Made by a program: the position numbers and the translations under genes. A DNA stretch of 19,773 bases, from positions 1 to 19,773 of the forward strand of contig URJL01000041.1 of the NCBI GenBank assembly GCA_900548115.1, written 5' to 3'. Every line of letters starts with the position of its first letter. Position 1 is the first letter of the stretch. Positions 1 to 8,900 of the stretch are shown piece after piece. This stretch comes from an uncultured Eubacteriales bacterium. GTDB taxonomy: Bacteria; Bacillota; Clostridia; Oscillospirales; CAG-382. Under the pieces are notes generated by a model. The model searched no databases, was not told the DNA's origin, and saw nothing but the letters and a program-made list of their open reading frames with translations.

Positions 1-160
1 GGGCGGGTCGAAGCGCACGCGGAGCGTCCGCCCCTTGCGGAAGAGTGACGTGCGTGTTACTTTTCGCGCCTTTCCCTCGCTTCCTCCTTTCTGCCGCAGC
101 TCCGCCGAGCCGGGGGCTGTATCACCCGTCTGTCTCTGTACCTACAGTGACAGACGGGAA
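1..160. other. GC-rich structured block, candidate oriT or replication-origin region of a decayed element
   Basis: This block is much richer in GC than the AT-rich DNA just downstream and has no convincing reading frame. It contains inverted repeats: GGGCGG at 1-6 against CCGCCC at 28-33, and a 34-bp near-palindrome at 125-158. It lies about 100 bp before a MobT/Rep_trans-type relaxase remnant. In Tn916-like and ICEBs1-like elements the transfer origin lies next to the relaxase gene and contains inverted repeats. The oriT assignment is inference from position and structure; no nick site is identified. Confidence 0.4.
125..158. repeat. 34-bp near-perfect palindrome
   Basis: The outer arms are CCCGTCTGTC (125-134) and GACAGACGGG (149-158), a perfect 10-bp match. 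After one T-T mismatch, inner arms CTGTA and TACAG pair around a CC centre. There is no T-run after it, so it is a poor terminator candidate. Its size, symmetry and place upstream of a relaxase gene fit an oriT, a double-strand origin or a dimeric protein-binding site. Confidence 0.6.
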
Positions 161-187
161 TATTTTAAAAGACTTCTCGTGGAACTT

Positions 188-216
188 TTGACAAATTAAA
201 ATTTTTCGGCTACAAT
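188..216 (+). promoter_or_regulatory. Sigma-A type promoter of the decayed relaxase gene
   Basis: A perfect -35 TTGACA (188-193) and a -10 TACAAT (211-216) are separated by exactly 17 bp. The ATG of the relaxase remnant lies 47 bp beyond the -10, with AGGAGG at 250-255 giving an ideal ribosome site. The control signals are intact although the gene is broken. Confidence 0.75.
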
Positions 217-262
217 GGTTTCACGAAAACGCTTTAGCGTACGAATTTTAGGAGGTTTTATC

Positions 263-1250
263 ATGATCTATGCAAAATTAGACTGGTAATCGGTTGTACT
301 CTATAATTATTCGGTTGATGATATTTTAAAGCGGTTGAATATTTATGACGAAATTTTTGAAGATCTTACTTCCGGCGGCTATGAGCGTTCGCAGGGCTTC
401 AGCTCCGTTTTTGTTTTTTCGTATGCCGGTATTTCGATTGAATTGCGTTTTGACGATTATTTGACGACCGACCGCGATAGTTTGTAAAAAGATTCGTTTG
501 GATATATCCGGTACCGGTCTTGACTATCTGCGGCAATTTATGTTGCCCGACACAGAGTTTACAAATTCCGATTTTTGGGGCGAAAATCAAAAGGACTACA
601 ATGTTACCCGATCGGATTTCGCTTTCGATTTTGTCAATTACAAGCCCGAGTTTTTGGATTCAGTCTTGAATTGGATAAAAGATCAAGAGCGCGGCGGCGA
701 ATTGTCCAAAAATGAGTTTCGATTACGTGTTGGTCGTTCCAGTGGTATTCAATATAGCTACCGTTGCGGATGCGGGCAGAAAACGTTGTATCTCGGTTCT
801 CCGCGCGGTGATAAGATGGTGCGTATTTATGACAAATACGCGGAACAAACGCAAAACGGAGTTTTTAAGCATGGACGCGATCCGCGCTTTTAAAAAGAGC
901 CGACCATTGATTCATGGTTTCGTATCGAGCTTCAGTCCTGCCGAAAATGCGCAACACAATTTCTTTTCGGCTGCTCTTCCGATATTTCGTTAGTCCTTCG
1001 GGCTATCTTCGATGATTATCTCATCCGCGACAAAAACGGTGTTCCCCTTCCCTGTATGGTAGATCTCTATGACCGGGAAAAACTTCCGGAGATCGTGAAA
1101 AGTGTCTGATTTTATATAATTACCCGAATTTGCTTAAATTTATCGATGCGCATTGTCATTCAAATACAGAAAGTACTGATTTTGATTTTTGGTGAAACTT
1201 CTATAGCAATTGACGGAAGCTTTCGGAACATGAGTTAGGCAGAGAGGTTT
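263..1250 (+). pseudogene. Decayed MobT/Rep_trans-type relaxase or replication initiation factor
   Basis: The frame opens with AGGAGG and ATG at 263 and reads MIYAKLDW, then meets TAA at 287-289 where relatives, as I recall them, have Tyr before SVVLYN. The same frame continues with family-like sequence (RSQGFSSVFVFS, ISIELRFDDYL) to TAA at 485-487. It then shifts frame, with an apparent small deletion, to LDISGTGLDYLR near 498. A further in-frame TAA at 891 precedes DSWFRIELQS, and that frame ends at 1109. Frame 2 then resumes with remnants (SNTESTDFDFW and RKLSEHELGREVLN) broken by TGA at 1193 and 1211. The family makes or initiates from single-strand nicks in Tn916/ICEBs1-like elements. 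At least three stops and two frame changes make this a clear pseudogene. The 3' limit is approximate. Confidence 0.8.
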
Positions 1251-1324
1251 TAAACAAGCTACGGTTATGGAAAACAAGACCCTATTTTGACATCCCGACG
1301 TTCGACAAAAATACGAATTTTTGG

Positions 1325-2410
1325 ATGATTCGAACCAAGCAAGACTTTTTCTTTGACGAGTTTATTCGCGATGGATTTGTAGCAATCGGATGGAATTTTA
1401 TTACCGAGACAAAGATCGGCATAAAACTCGATTCGGTTCAAATCAATCGGTTAAAAAAATCCGTGAAAATGCTTTACGGTGAAAAAGTGCCCGATTCGGC
1501 TGTAAATAAGTGCATTCAGCTTTGCCGCGAACTTAAAGACGGGGATATTGTCGTAATCGTCGATAACGGTCGAATCGCTTTTGCCTCTGTCGGCGAATAC
1601 TTTGAAGACAGCTCTTCCCGATGCAATGTTGAATCGTACATAGAGCTTAATAAAAGAATCGAAAAAGGAGACATTTTTGCAGCGGATGCGGAATGCCCTT
1701 ATATCAAGCGCCGAAAAATCAGTGTTATCCGGGTGCTTGAGCGAGGGGGCACGGTGAACCCTTATTTGCAAAGTGCGATCCTTCAGAACAGACACGGCCT
1801 CAGCCGACTAAATGAACATGCGGAACAGGTGCTCAGCGGCTGTTTCGATGCTTTTGTCTTCAATAACAAACTTACCGTTACCTTTCGTGTAAAACAAAAG
1901 GGCGCGGTAAATGTTTTGGATCTTGCCAATTTCGTGCTTCTGGCGGCAAGACTTTTGTCGGAGGACAAGCCTGAAACGGTACGGGTGAAGGCAGCGCTTC
2001 ATTCTCCCGGAGATGTAATTCTTCAAATTAAAGGCTTTGTACGGGAATGTGCCGTTCCCTTACTTATATGTTATTTGATTATGTTCGGCGGTAAAGTCGG
2101 AAATTATGAGTTTAATTCCGTGATCGGGTTTATCAAGCAATTGCTCAACCGAAAACGAAAACACGAAAAGAAGAAGCAAGAGCTTGAATTGGAAAAAGAA
2201 GCCGTTGAAATCGAATTGAAAAGGCAGGAGGTTATTGAAAAAGAACTTGCGAATATTGAAAAAATGAGAGAATTGGAGCTTTCAACCGTGGATGAATGTG
2301 CCAAGCCTCTTGCCGACTCTTCTCAACATCTTGAAATACAGCCGAGTGAAGCCACACTGGAAGATATACGACGTTTCATCGAAGTGCGGGAAAAGCAAAT
2401 TCGGGAGTAG
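1325..2410 (+). CDS. Orphan cargo protein: EVE/Mrr-N-like sensor region, membrane helix, coiled coil
   Basis: 361 residues, not assigned to a named family. Residues 1-24 carry F-x2-DGFVAIGW and residues 70-92 carry LKDGDIVVIVD followed by IAFASVGEYF. This pairing (I-A-I-G-W, then G-D-hydrophobic, then A-x-VGEY) resembles the EVE/PUA-like N-terminal domains of Mrr-type restriction and other defence proteins; that is inference from memory. Residues 241-257 are a probable membrane segment and 274-322 a highly charged coiled coil. There is no ribosome site before ATG 1325. The same frame is open back to the TGA at 1211 and encodes LRLWKTRPYFDIP just upstream, which looks like a real N-terminus. 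AGAGAGG at 1241-1247 would suit a start near 1256-1259, where the codons are now AAG and CTA. The protein may therefore have lost its original start. It is AT-richer than the core genes and is probably mobile cargo. Confidence 0.6.
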   Translation: MIRTKQDFFFDEFIRDGFVAIGWNFITETKIGIKLDSVQINRLKKSVKMLYGEKVPDSAVNKCIQLCRELKDGDIVVIVDNGRIAFASVGEYFEDSSSRCNVESYIELNKRIEKGDIFAADAECPYIKRRKISVIRVLERGGTVNPYLQSAILQNRHGLSRLNEHAEQVLSGCFDAFVFNNKLTVTFRVKQKGAVNVLDLANFVLLAARLLSEDKPETVRVKAALHSPGDVILQIKGFVRECAVPLLICYLIMFGGKVGNYEFNSVIGFIKQLLNRKRKHEKKKQELELEKEAVEIELKRQEVIEKELANIEKMRELELSTVDECAKPLADSSQHLEIQPSEATLEDIRRFIEVREKQIRE

Positions 2411-2452
2411 TGCTTCATTTCTTGCTTTTTGATCTGCAATCTTTTTTTATTT

Positions 2453-2483
2453 TGCACCGACGGGTTTTTGATTCGTCGGTGCA
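2453..2483 (+). terminator. Stem-loop after the orphan cargo gene
   Basis: Perfect arms GCACCGACG (2454-2462) and CGTCGGTGC (2474-2482), extended by one T-A pair, around an 11-nt loop. Only a short ATTTT follows, so it is a weak intrinsic terminator. It lies about 45 bp after the stop codon and separates the mobile remnant from the secreted-protein genes. Confidence 0.5.
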
Positions 2484-2562
2484 TTTTGCATCCTCCGTTT
2501 GCATTCGGATGATTTTACGTTGCTGATATTCGTGAAAAAAACAACAACTTTTGCCAAACTCG

Positions 2563-2591
2563 TTTACAAATTTTGATTTTTATGTTATACT
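2563..2591 (+). promoter_or_regulatory. Extended -10 promoter of the first secreted GLUG gene
   Basis: TTTACA (2563-2568), a 17-bp spacer and TATACT (2586-2591), with TG one base before the -10. The second paralogue has the same hexamers and spacing at 5892-5920. Confidence 0.75.
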
Positions 2592-2635
2592 GAAACCATA
2601 GTTATTTCACCTAAGATCAAAGGAGTACAAACAAG

Positions 2636-5600
2636 ATGAAACGAGTGCTCGGAGCTTTTATTACGCTGTGTCTTATGGCAGCGCTTCTTCCGTTTGCCGT
2701 ATCGGTGTCGGCGGCGGAGGTCAATGCGAATGATCCGATAAACGGTATTTGTTACGACACGGACAGCATTGTCATATCGGATTTTGTCTACACGCCGAGT
2801 GATATGCAGTGGGGATATTACGAAAAGACCCATTATGCCGAACTGGTCGGACTCGGGGCGACGATCAAATCGCCGTGGGACGGAAGAAGAAAATATACTT
2901 CCTACACCCTCTCCTTCACCCTGAATTCGGAAAAGGATTTTTATTTTTCGCTCGGATATGCCATATCCGCAAGCAATACGAACGGCTATGTGGCGGTCGA
3001 TGATGAAAAATACATCGAGCTTGAAACCGAATATGTCAGCTTTACAAGATGTATTTCGGATTCCTGCACGGTTCCGCTTTCGGCGGGAAGTCATGTCGTG
3101 ACGGCCAACTTTACGACGGTGGGGGGAGACAACGGAAACCGTTCCGCTTTTCTTTACAATGTTTCCGCCTGTACGCTCGACCACAAAACAAACGTGGGAA
3201 GCGTGGTTGCGCCGACCTGCACCGAGGACGGCTATACCGAGCACGCCTGCCCGACCTGCGGGCTTGAATGGGCAGACGAAAAAGTCGAACACCTCGGACA
3301 TAATTTCGAAAACGGTGTCTGCACGCGCTGCGGCGGCATTGAAATGGAACGGGAAGAGGACGGCACTTATCTTATTTCATCGGCGGCTCAGCTGGATGAC
3401 TTTTCCCGCATTGTAAACGAAGAAGATCCGTCGGCAAAGGCAAAGCTTGTAAACGACATTGTTTACAACGACAGTCTTTTTGATGAAGACGGCAATTTTG
3501 ACGCAGAAAACAAAGACAGCTTCCGCTATTTTACTCCGATCGGAACATCGTCCGACTTCAAGGGTACCTTTGACGGAAACGGACATACGATTGGCGGTCT
3601 TTATATATATTCTGCGGAAGCGGTTGCACAGAATAAGCCCGAGGCAAGCTATCTCGGACTCATTGCAAAGGGTGCGGGCGCGACGGTTTGCGATCTGACT
3701 TTACAGGATTCTTATATCTGCGGGTATCAATATGTCGGCGGCATATGCGGCAGCGCGTCGGAAAATACAAAAATCGAAAACTGTCGTGTGCTTTCTTCGC
3801 AAATCAACGGGGCCTATAATATCGGCGGCATATGCGGAAACGCGCTGTATGCGACGATCCGTCGCTGTCAAAACGATTCGGCGGTTTATGCGAAGGTTCA
3901 GGCCGCCGGCGGCATTTTGGGCAATGTCGCCGATAAAAAGGTGACGGTGGAATATTGCCTGAACAAAGGAACGCTCAGCGGCGAAGATGCCGGGGGAATC
4001 GTCGGAAAAACCGATTTTGATGTTACAATACGAAGCTGTCTTTCGCTGGGAACGCTTTCGGCAACGGGCTATGTCGGCAACATTTTGGGCTATTATCGCA
4101 ATTCGGCGTTTGTGATCGAAAACTGTGCCTATCTTTATGAATCGGGAAATTCGGTCGGCGGCGGAGTAAGCAGCCACGGCTATACGACGGATGCGACCGC
4201 ATATACCGTATCGGCCATGTCTTCGGGCAAGGTCGCCTATAGTCTGAACGGCGATCAAAGCGCGATTTATTGGTATCAGACGATCGGGACGGACAAACAC
4301 CCCGTTTTGGATTCATCGCACAAGACCGTTTATTCTTACCGGGGCGGTTACAGCAACAATCCTTGTTCACACAGCGAGACCGAAGCGGTCCATTATGAAC
4401 CGAGCTGTGCGACCGAGGGATACGACGCCGTTGTGTGCAAAAATTGTCTTGTCGAGCTTGAACGAACAAATATCGTCCCGCAGCTCGGCGCGCATAACTA
4501 CGGAGCAAAGACGCGTATTTGCAGCATCTGCGGCGACGGAGAGATCCCGGCGGGCGAAGGAACGAGCATTTCACCGTATCGTATCACAAACCACGGCAAT
4601 GTTTTGTGGCTGAGTCAGTACTACAATCATACCCTGAAAAGCCGCGCGGTGCCCAACGAAAGAACGCTTTATGCCGAGCTTATGTGCGATATTGACATGA
4701 ATCTGCTCGGCAATTACTCCATCCGACCGATCGGAACCGATTCCGATCGTTTTATCGGCGTTTTCGAAGGAAACGGATATAAGATCGACCGGTTGAAGGT
4801 ATCCGCTTCGGAAAATGCGAGCGCAGGTCTTTTCGGAACAATCGTAAATACGCAGATACGCAATTTGGATTTGGTTCGCGCCAATGTGAAAGGCAATGTC
4901 GACGCGGGCGTCGTTGTCGGAAGCGTCATCGGAATGGCGGAGGACAAAGAGGTTCTTTTCGGCGTACGGGTCTCCTCCTCCGAAGTCAGCGGCGGAAGCT
5001 GCGTCGGCGGAATGATCGGAAAATTGAACCGAGGAAAGGTTACTTCCTGTGCGGCTGTAAACGTCAAGGTGAAGGCATCCTCCGCTTATTGCGGCGGCGT
5101 TGTCGGCCTGAATATGGACGGCGAGATTCGGAATTGTCTTTCGGTATATCCGGAGCTCACCTGTGATACAAACGGCAATACGGGCGGCATTGTCGGTAAT
5201 AACAGCGGAAAAACGGAAAAGTGCGCCGCTTACATTGTAACCGCTTTCGAGGGCAAACTGCAGCACAAGGGCGGTATTGTTGCGTCGGGAAGCGGTTCGA
5301 CCGACAGCTATTATTATTCTTCGGTCGGAAGCGACGGCTTCCGCACGGACGCGGCCGAAAAAACGAAAAATGCTTTCAGCACGGGCGAGGTTTGCTATCT
5401 TTTGAACGACGGCGTAACAAACGGATCGCAAGTGTGGTATCAGGTGCTTACGGGCAGTTATCCCGTACCTTATCCCGAACCGTTTGCGAAAAAGGACGGT
5501 ACGATTTACAAGATCGACCGTTGGAACCATTATTCCAACACGCCGACCGTTTGGATCGAGATCACCGACAAAGAAGTTACGGTACATAATCTTGCCGCCT

Positions 5601-5812
5601 GCGGATACGGAAACAGAGCGGTGCTGTTGATTTCGGCGAACGGGCGCTACGCGGTTGCGTCGGCTTTTGACGGTCATCCGATGGACCTTTCTTCGTACGG
5701 AATCGATATTACGGAGAAAACGACCGTGAAGGCGTTTCTGTGGTACAATATTCATACCGCAAAGCCGATCATCGCGCCGTGTACGACGACGGTAACGCCG
5801 CAGAGTAACTGA
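2636..5812 (+). CDS. Large secreted GLUG-repeat beta-helix protein, first of a tandem pair
   Basis: 1058 residues. Residues 1-27 are a signal peptide (KR, a hydrophobic stretch, then SVSA before AEV). About 30-178 is a beta-rich domain with an LSAGSHVV strand, reminiscent of carbohydrate-binding folds. About 179-235 is a Cys-rich module with two CxxC pairs (CPTCG, CTRCGG). About 240-560 is a run of GLUG-type repeats (GGICG, GGIVG every 20-25 residues), predicted to form a right-handed beta-helix. About 577-635 is a second Cys module (CKNC, CSICG), about 640-940 a second GLUG run, and 955-1058 a C-terminal beta domain shared with the paralogue. No LPXTG, S-layer or membrane anchor is visible, so it is likely released or bound non-covalently. 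AGGAG at 2621 supports the start. GLUG proteins are usually cell-surface or secreted adhesin- or enzyme-like proteins; the substrate is unknown. Confidence 0.85.
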   Translation: MKRVLGAFITLCLMAALLPFAVSVSAAEVNANDPINGICYDTDSIVISDFVYTPSDMQWGYYEKTHYAELVGLGATIKSPWDGRRKYTSYTLSFTLNSEKDFYFSLGYAISASNTNGYVAVDDEKYIELETEYVSFTRCISDSCTVPLSAGSHVVTANFTTVGGDNGNRSAFLYNVSACTLDHKTNVGSVVAPTCTEDGYTEHACPTCGLEWADEKVEHLGHNFENGVCTRCGGIEMEREEDGTYLISSAAQLDDFSRIVNEEDPSAKAKLVNDIVYNDSLFDEDGNFDAENKDSFRYFTPIGTSSDFKGTFDGNGHTIGGLYIYSAEAVAQNKPEASYLGLIAKGAGATVCDLTLQDSYICGYQYVGGICGSASENTKIENCRVLSSQINGAYNIGGICGNALYATIRRCQNDSAVYAKVQAAGGILGNVADKKVTVEYCLNKGTLSGEDAGGIVGKTDFDVTIRSCLSLGTLSATGYVGNILGYYRNSAFVIENCAYLYESGNSVGGGVSSHGYTTDATAYTVSAMSSGKVAYSLNGDQSAIYWYQTIGTDKHPVLDSSHKTVYSYRGGYSNNPCSHSETEAVHYEPSCATEGYDAVVCKNCLVELERTNIVPQLGAHNYGAKTRICSICGDGEIPAGEGTSISPYRITNHGNVLWLSQYYNHTLKSRAVPNERTLYAELMCDIDMNLLGNYSIRPIGTDSDRFIGVFEGNGYKIDRLKVSASENASAGLFGTIVNTQIRNLDLVRANVKGNVDAGVVVGSVIGMAEDKEVLFGVRVSSSEVSGGSCVGGMIGKLNRGKVTSCAAVNVKVKASSAYCGGVVGLNMDGEIRNCLSVYPELTCDTNGNTGGIVGNNSGKTEKCAAYIVTAFEGKLQHKGGIVASGSGSTDSYYYSSVGSDGFRTDAAEKTKNAFSTGEVCYLLNDGVTNGSQVWYQVLTGSYPVPYPEPFAKKDGTIYKIDRWNHYSNTPTVWIEITDKEVTVHNLAACGYGNRAVLLISANGRYAVASAFDGHPMDLSSYGIDITEKTTVKAFLWYNIHTAKPIIAPCTTTVTPQSN

Positions 5813-5822
5813 AACGGGACCG

Positions 5823-5852
5823 AAAAGTCCTCGCGAAAGCGAGGACTTTTTT
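5823..5852 (+). terminator. Intrinsic terminator after the first GLUG gene
   Basis: GTCCTCGC and GCGAGGAC pair around a GAAA tetraloop, flanked by AAAA before and a run of six T after. It starts 11 bp after the stop codon and should insulate the two paralogues from each other. Confidence 0.9.
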
Positions 5853-5891
5853 GTATTTTTTCGACGAGAATGCCGCTGTTTTAAAAAACGG

Positions 5892-5920
5892 TTTACATTT
5901 TTTTCTTTTTATGGTATACT
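5892..5920 (+). promoter_or_regulatory. Extended -10 promoter of the second secreted GLUG gene
   Basis: TTTACA (5892-5897), 17 bp, then TATACT (5915-5920) preceded by TGG. Hexamers, spacing and the extended TG match the first paralogue, so the promoter appears to have been duplicated with the gene. AAGGAG at 5951 serves the ATG at 5964. Confidence 0.75.
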
Positions 5921-5963
5921 TGCTACAGCAATACTATTTTTTATCGAAAAAAGGAGAAGAAAG

Positions 5964-8900
5964 ATGAAACGACTGTTATCTCTTCTGTGCGCTTTTTGCC
6001 TTGTCGCGGCGCTTTTCCCTTTCACCCTTTCGGCGTCGGCGGCATCCTCCGATGTTATCAACGGCTTTCACCTTGATGCGGATTCCGTCACGGTGACGGA
6101 TATCGTGCCGAACGGATGGAAATTTTCGGAAAGCAGTACCTTCTCGAAAAAGCTCGGGCTTACGAATGTTATCGAGTCTCCGTGGGACGCATACGGCAGA
6201 AATTCTCCGTATATTCTCACCTTTACGCTGAATTCGGAGAAGGATTTTTATTTTACGCTCGACTGCGCCGCGTCGGCGCACAATCTCAATGTATTTATTG
6301 AGATCGACGGTGTGAAAAAGCTGGAGCTTTCGCGCAGCGGTTCGGTCGACCAGAACGACTGTGAAAAAGGTTCGCTGGACGAAGCGCTTTCTGCCGGAAG
6401 TCATACCGTAAAGGTACAGTTCTCGCGCAGCGGCGACAATAATAACAACAAAGCTTTTCTTTACAATGTTTATGCCTGCACGGTCGATCATAAGACGCTC
6501 GAGGGCAAGACCGTCGAGGCGACCTGTACGCACGGCGGTTACACCGAATATGCCTGTGAGCTTTGCGGTTATTCGCTCAAGAGCGAGGAGACCGATCCGA
6601 TCGACCATGAGTATGTAAACGGCGCATGCATTTATTGCGGCGATGTCGAAATGCAGCGCGAGGAGGACGGAACCTATCTTATCCGCTATCCCGCACAGCT
6701 CGATAATTTCTCACGCATCGTAAACAGCACCGAGCCTTCGGCAAAGGCAAAGCTTGTGAACAATATCGTGTATAACACAGGCGTTTTGGACGAAAACGGC
6801 GCGCTTCGTGAGGAAAACAAGGACAGCTTTTCCGCTTTTACTCCCCTCGGCTCGGGTGACAACGCTTTCTCGGGAAGCTTTGACGGAGACGGATACACGA
6901 TTTACGGTCTTTATATCTATTCGCAAGCCGATCTCGATCAAAATACCGCAGCCTCGCAGTATCGAGCGCTTGTTTCCAAGGCGGACGGTGCAACGGTGCA
7001 GAATCTTACCCTCTCGGACGCCTATATCTGCGGAACGCAGTACGTCGCCGCTTTTTGCGCCGAGGCGCAGAACGGAACGACCATCCGAAACTGCCGCGTT
7101 TACGATTCTTATCTTGCGGGCACGTATGCCTGTGCGGGCATTTGTGCGCGTGCGGTCGGAAGCTCGATTTATGACAGTATAAATGCATCCTCCGTGTCGG
7201 CATCGGTCGAGGGTGCGGGCGGTATTCTGGGTCAGCCGGGCGACCATCACGTGACGGTTGAAAACTGTCTGAACAGCGGATCTGTCTATGCCAAAGCGGG
7301 CATAGCCGGCGGCATTGTCGGAAGAACCGAATATAACGTCACAATACAAAATTGTCTTTCGGTCGGTGCGCTTTCGGGCAGCGAGCTTGTCGGAAACATT
7401 CTCGGAAAATATTATTATACAAAGTTTTCCGTGCTGAACTGCGCCTTCAAACGTGGTGAACGCAACGCGCTGGGCGGCGGAAGCAGCCCGTATGAATTTA
7501 CGCTGAGCGCAGGCAGTTATACCGAAGAAGAGCTTGCTTCGGGCAAGGTCGCGTATAAATTGAACGCCGACGAAAATGATATTCATTGGTATCAGACATT
7601 GGGCGAGGATGCATATCCGCTTCCCGACTCGTCTCACAAAACCGTATATCCCTACGGTGACGATTATACGAACACTTATTGCGCCCATACGAACAAGAAA
7701 ACGGTTCACATGGAGGCAAGCTGTTCGACCGAAGGGTACGATGCCGTTGTGTGCGAGGAATGCGGTCTTGTTTTCGAAAAGACCAATATTGTTCCCGCAC
7801 TCGGAACGCACAGCTATGAGTCGGGCGTCTGCACGGTCTGCGGCGACGGAGAAGTTCCCGCGGGAGAGGGAACCGAAGAATCACCGTATAAGATCGTAAA
7901 TGCGGGAAATCTTCTGTGGCTCAGTCAGTATTACAATCATACGCTGAAAAGCGGTCTTGTTCCCGACGGGAAGAAGACGTATGCCAAAATGGAGTCCGAC
8001 ACGAGAAGCATCGATATGAGCACGCTCGGTGAACATCCTTTTCTTCCGATCGGAAACGCTGCGGAGCGCTTCTCGGGTGTTTTTGACGGAAATAAGAATA
8101 TCCTTTACAATCTGAAGATCACCGAAGGAGAAACGGCGGGACTGTTCGGCGAAACCTATGACGCGCAAATAAAATCGCTTACCATTATCGGTGCCGCGGT
8201 AAGCGGAAGCGAATGTGCGGGCACTGCGGTCGGCTATGCAACGGGACTGAACAAATCCAACACTGTCCTGTCCGAGGTTAGGGCATGGGGTTGTTCGGTT
8301 AACGGAAGCCGCTACGTCGGTGGTTTGGTCGGACGCCTGTCCACGGGCAGAATGGAAAACTGCGGTACACACAACACCCGGGTAAACGCGGCGTTTTACG
8401 GCGGCGGGCTGGTCGGCTTTTCGGACGATGCCGTCATCGCAAACAGCTATTCCCTTGGGGCTTCGCTTAACGGTACGGAGGCGGATGGAAGCGCGATCGG
8501 CGGTCTTGTCGGATACAATGTCGGCACGGTCACCGACGGCTATGCTTACGGCGCGACATATTCCGGCGCATCCTATAGCCGCGGTGCCGTTTCGGGTATC
8601 GGATACAGCTCGAAAAATTGCTTCTATTATGCGGAAAATACCGAGAAGTTTTGGAATGACGGCACGAGCAAAACCGTTTCTGCCTTCCAATCGGGCGAGG
8701 TCTGCTATCTTTTGAACGGCGGCGTTACCGACGGAACGCAAGTATGGTACGAGGAAATCGGAATCGACAATGCACCGCAGCTTTATTATACGGGAGATAC
8801 GGATGTGAAGTGTGCCGTTTACCGTAATCGGAACGAATATTCCAACACGCCCGCCGCTTGGGTCGAGATAAACGCAAGCACCGTGACCGCGCACAATCTC

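Noticed and set aside
4571..5755. 394-codon open frame on the minus strand inside the first GLUG gene
   Set aside because: It lies antisense to a gene with clear domains, signal peptide, promoter and terminator. Its translation is Arg/Ile-rich without recognisable motifs and reflects codon-bias shadowing. Similar shadows occur in the second GLUG gene.
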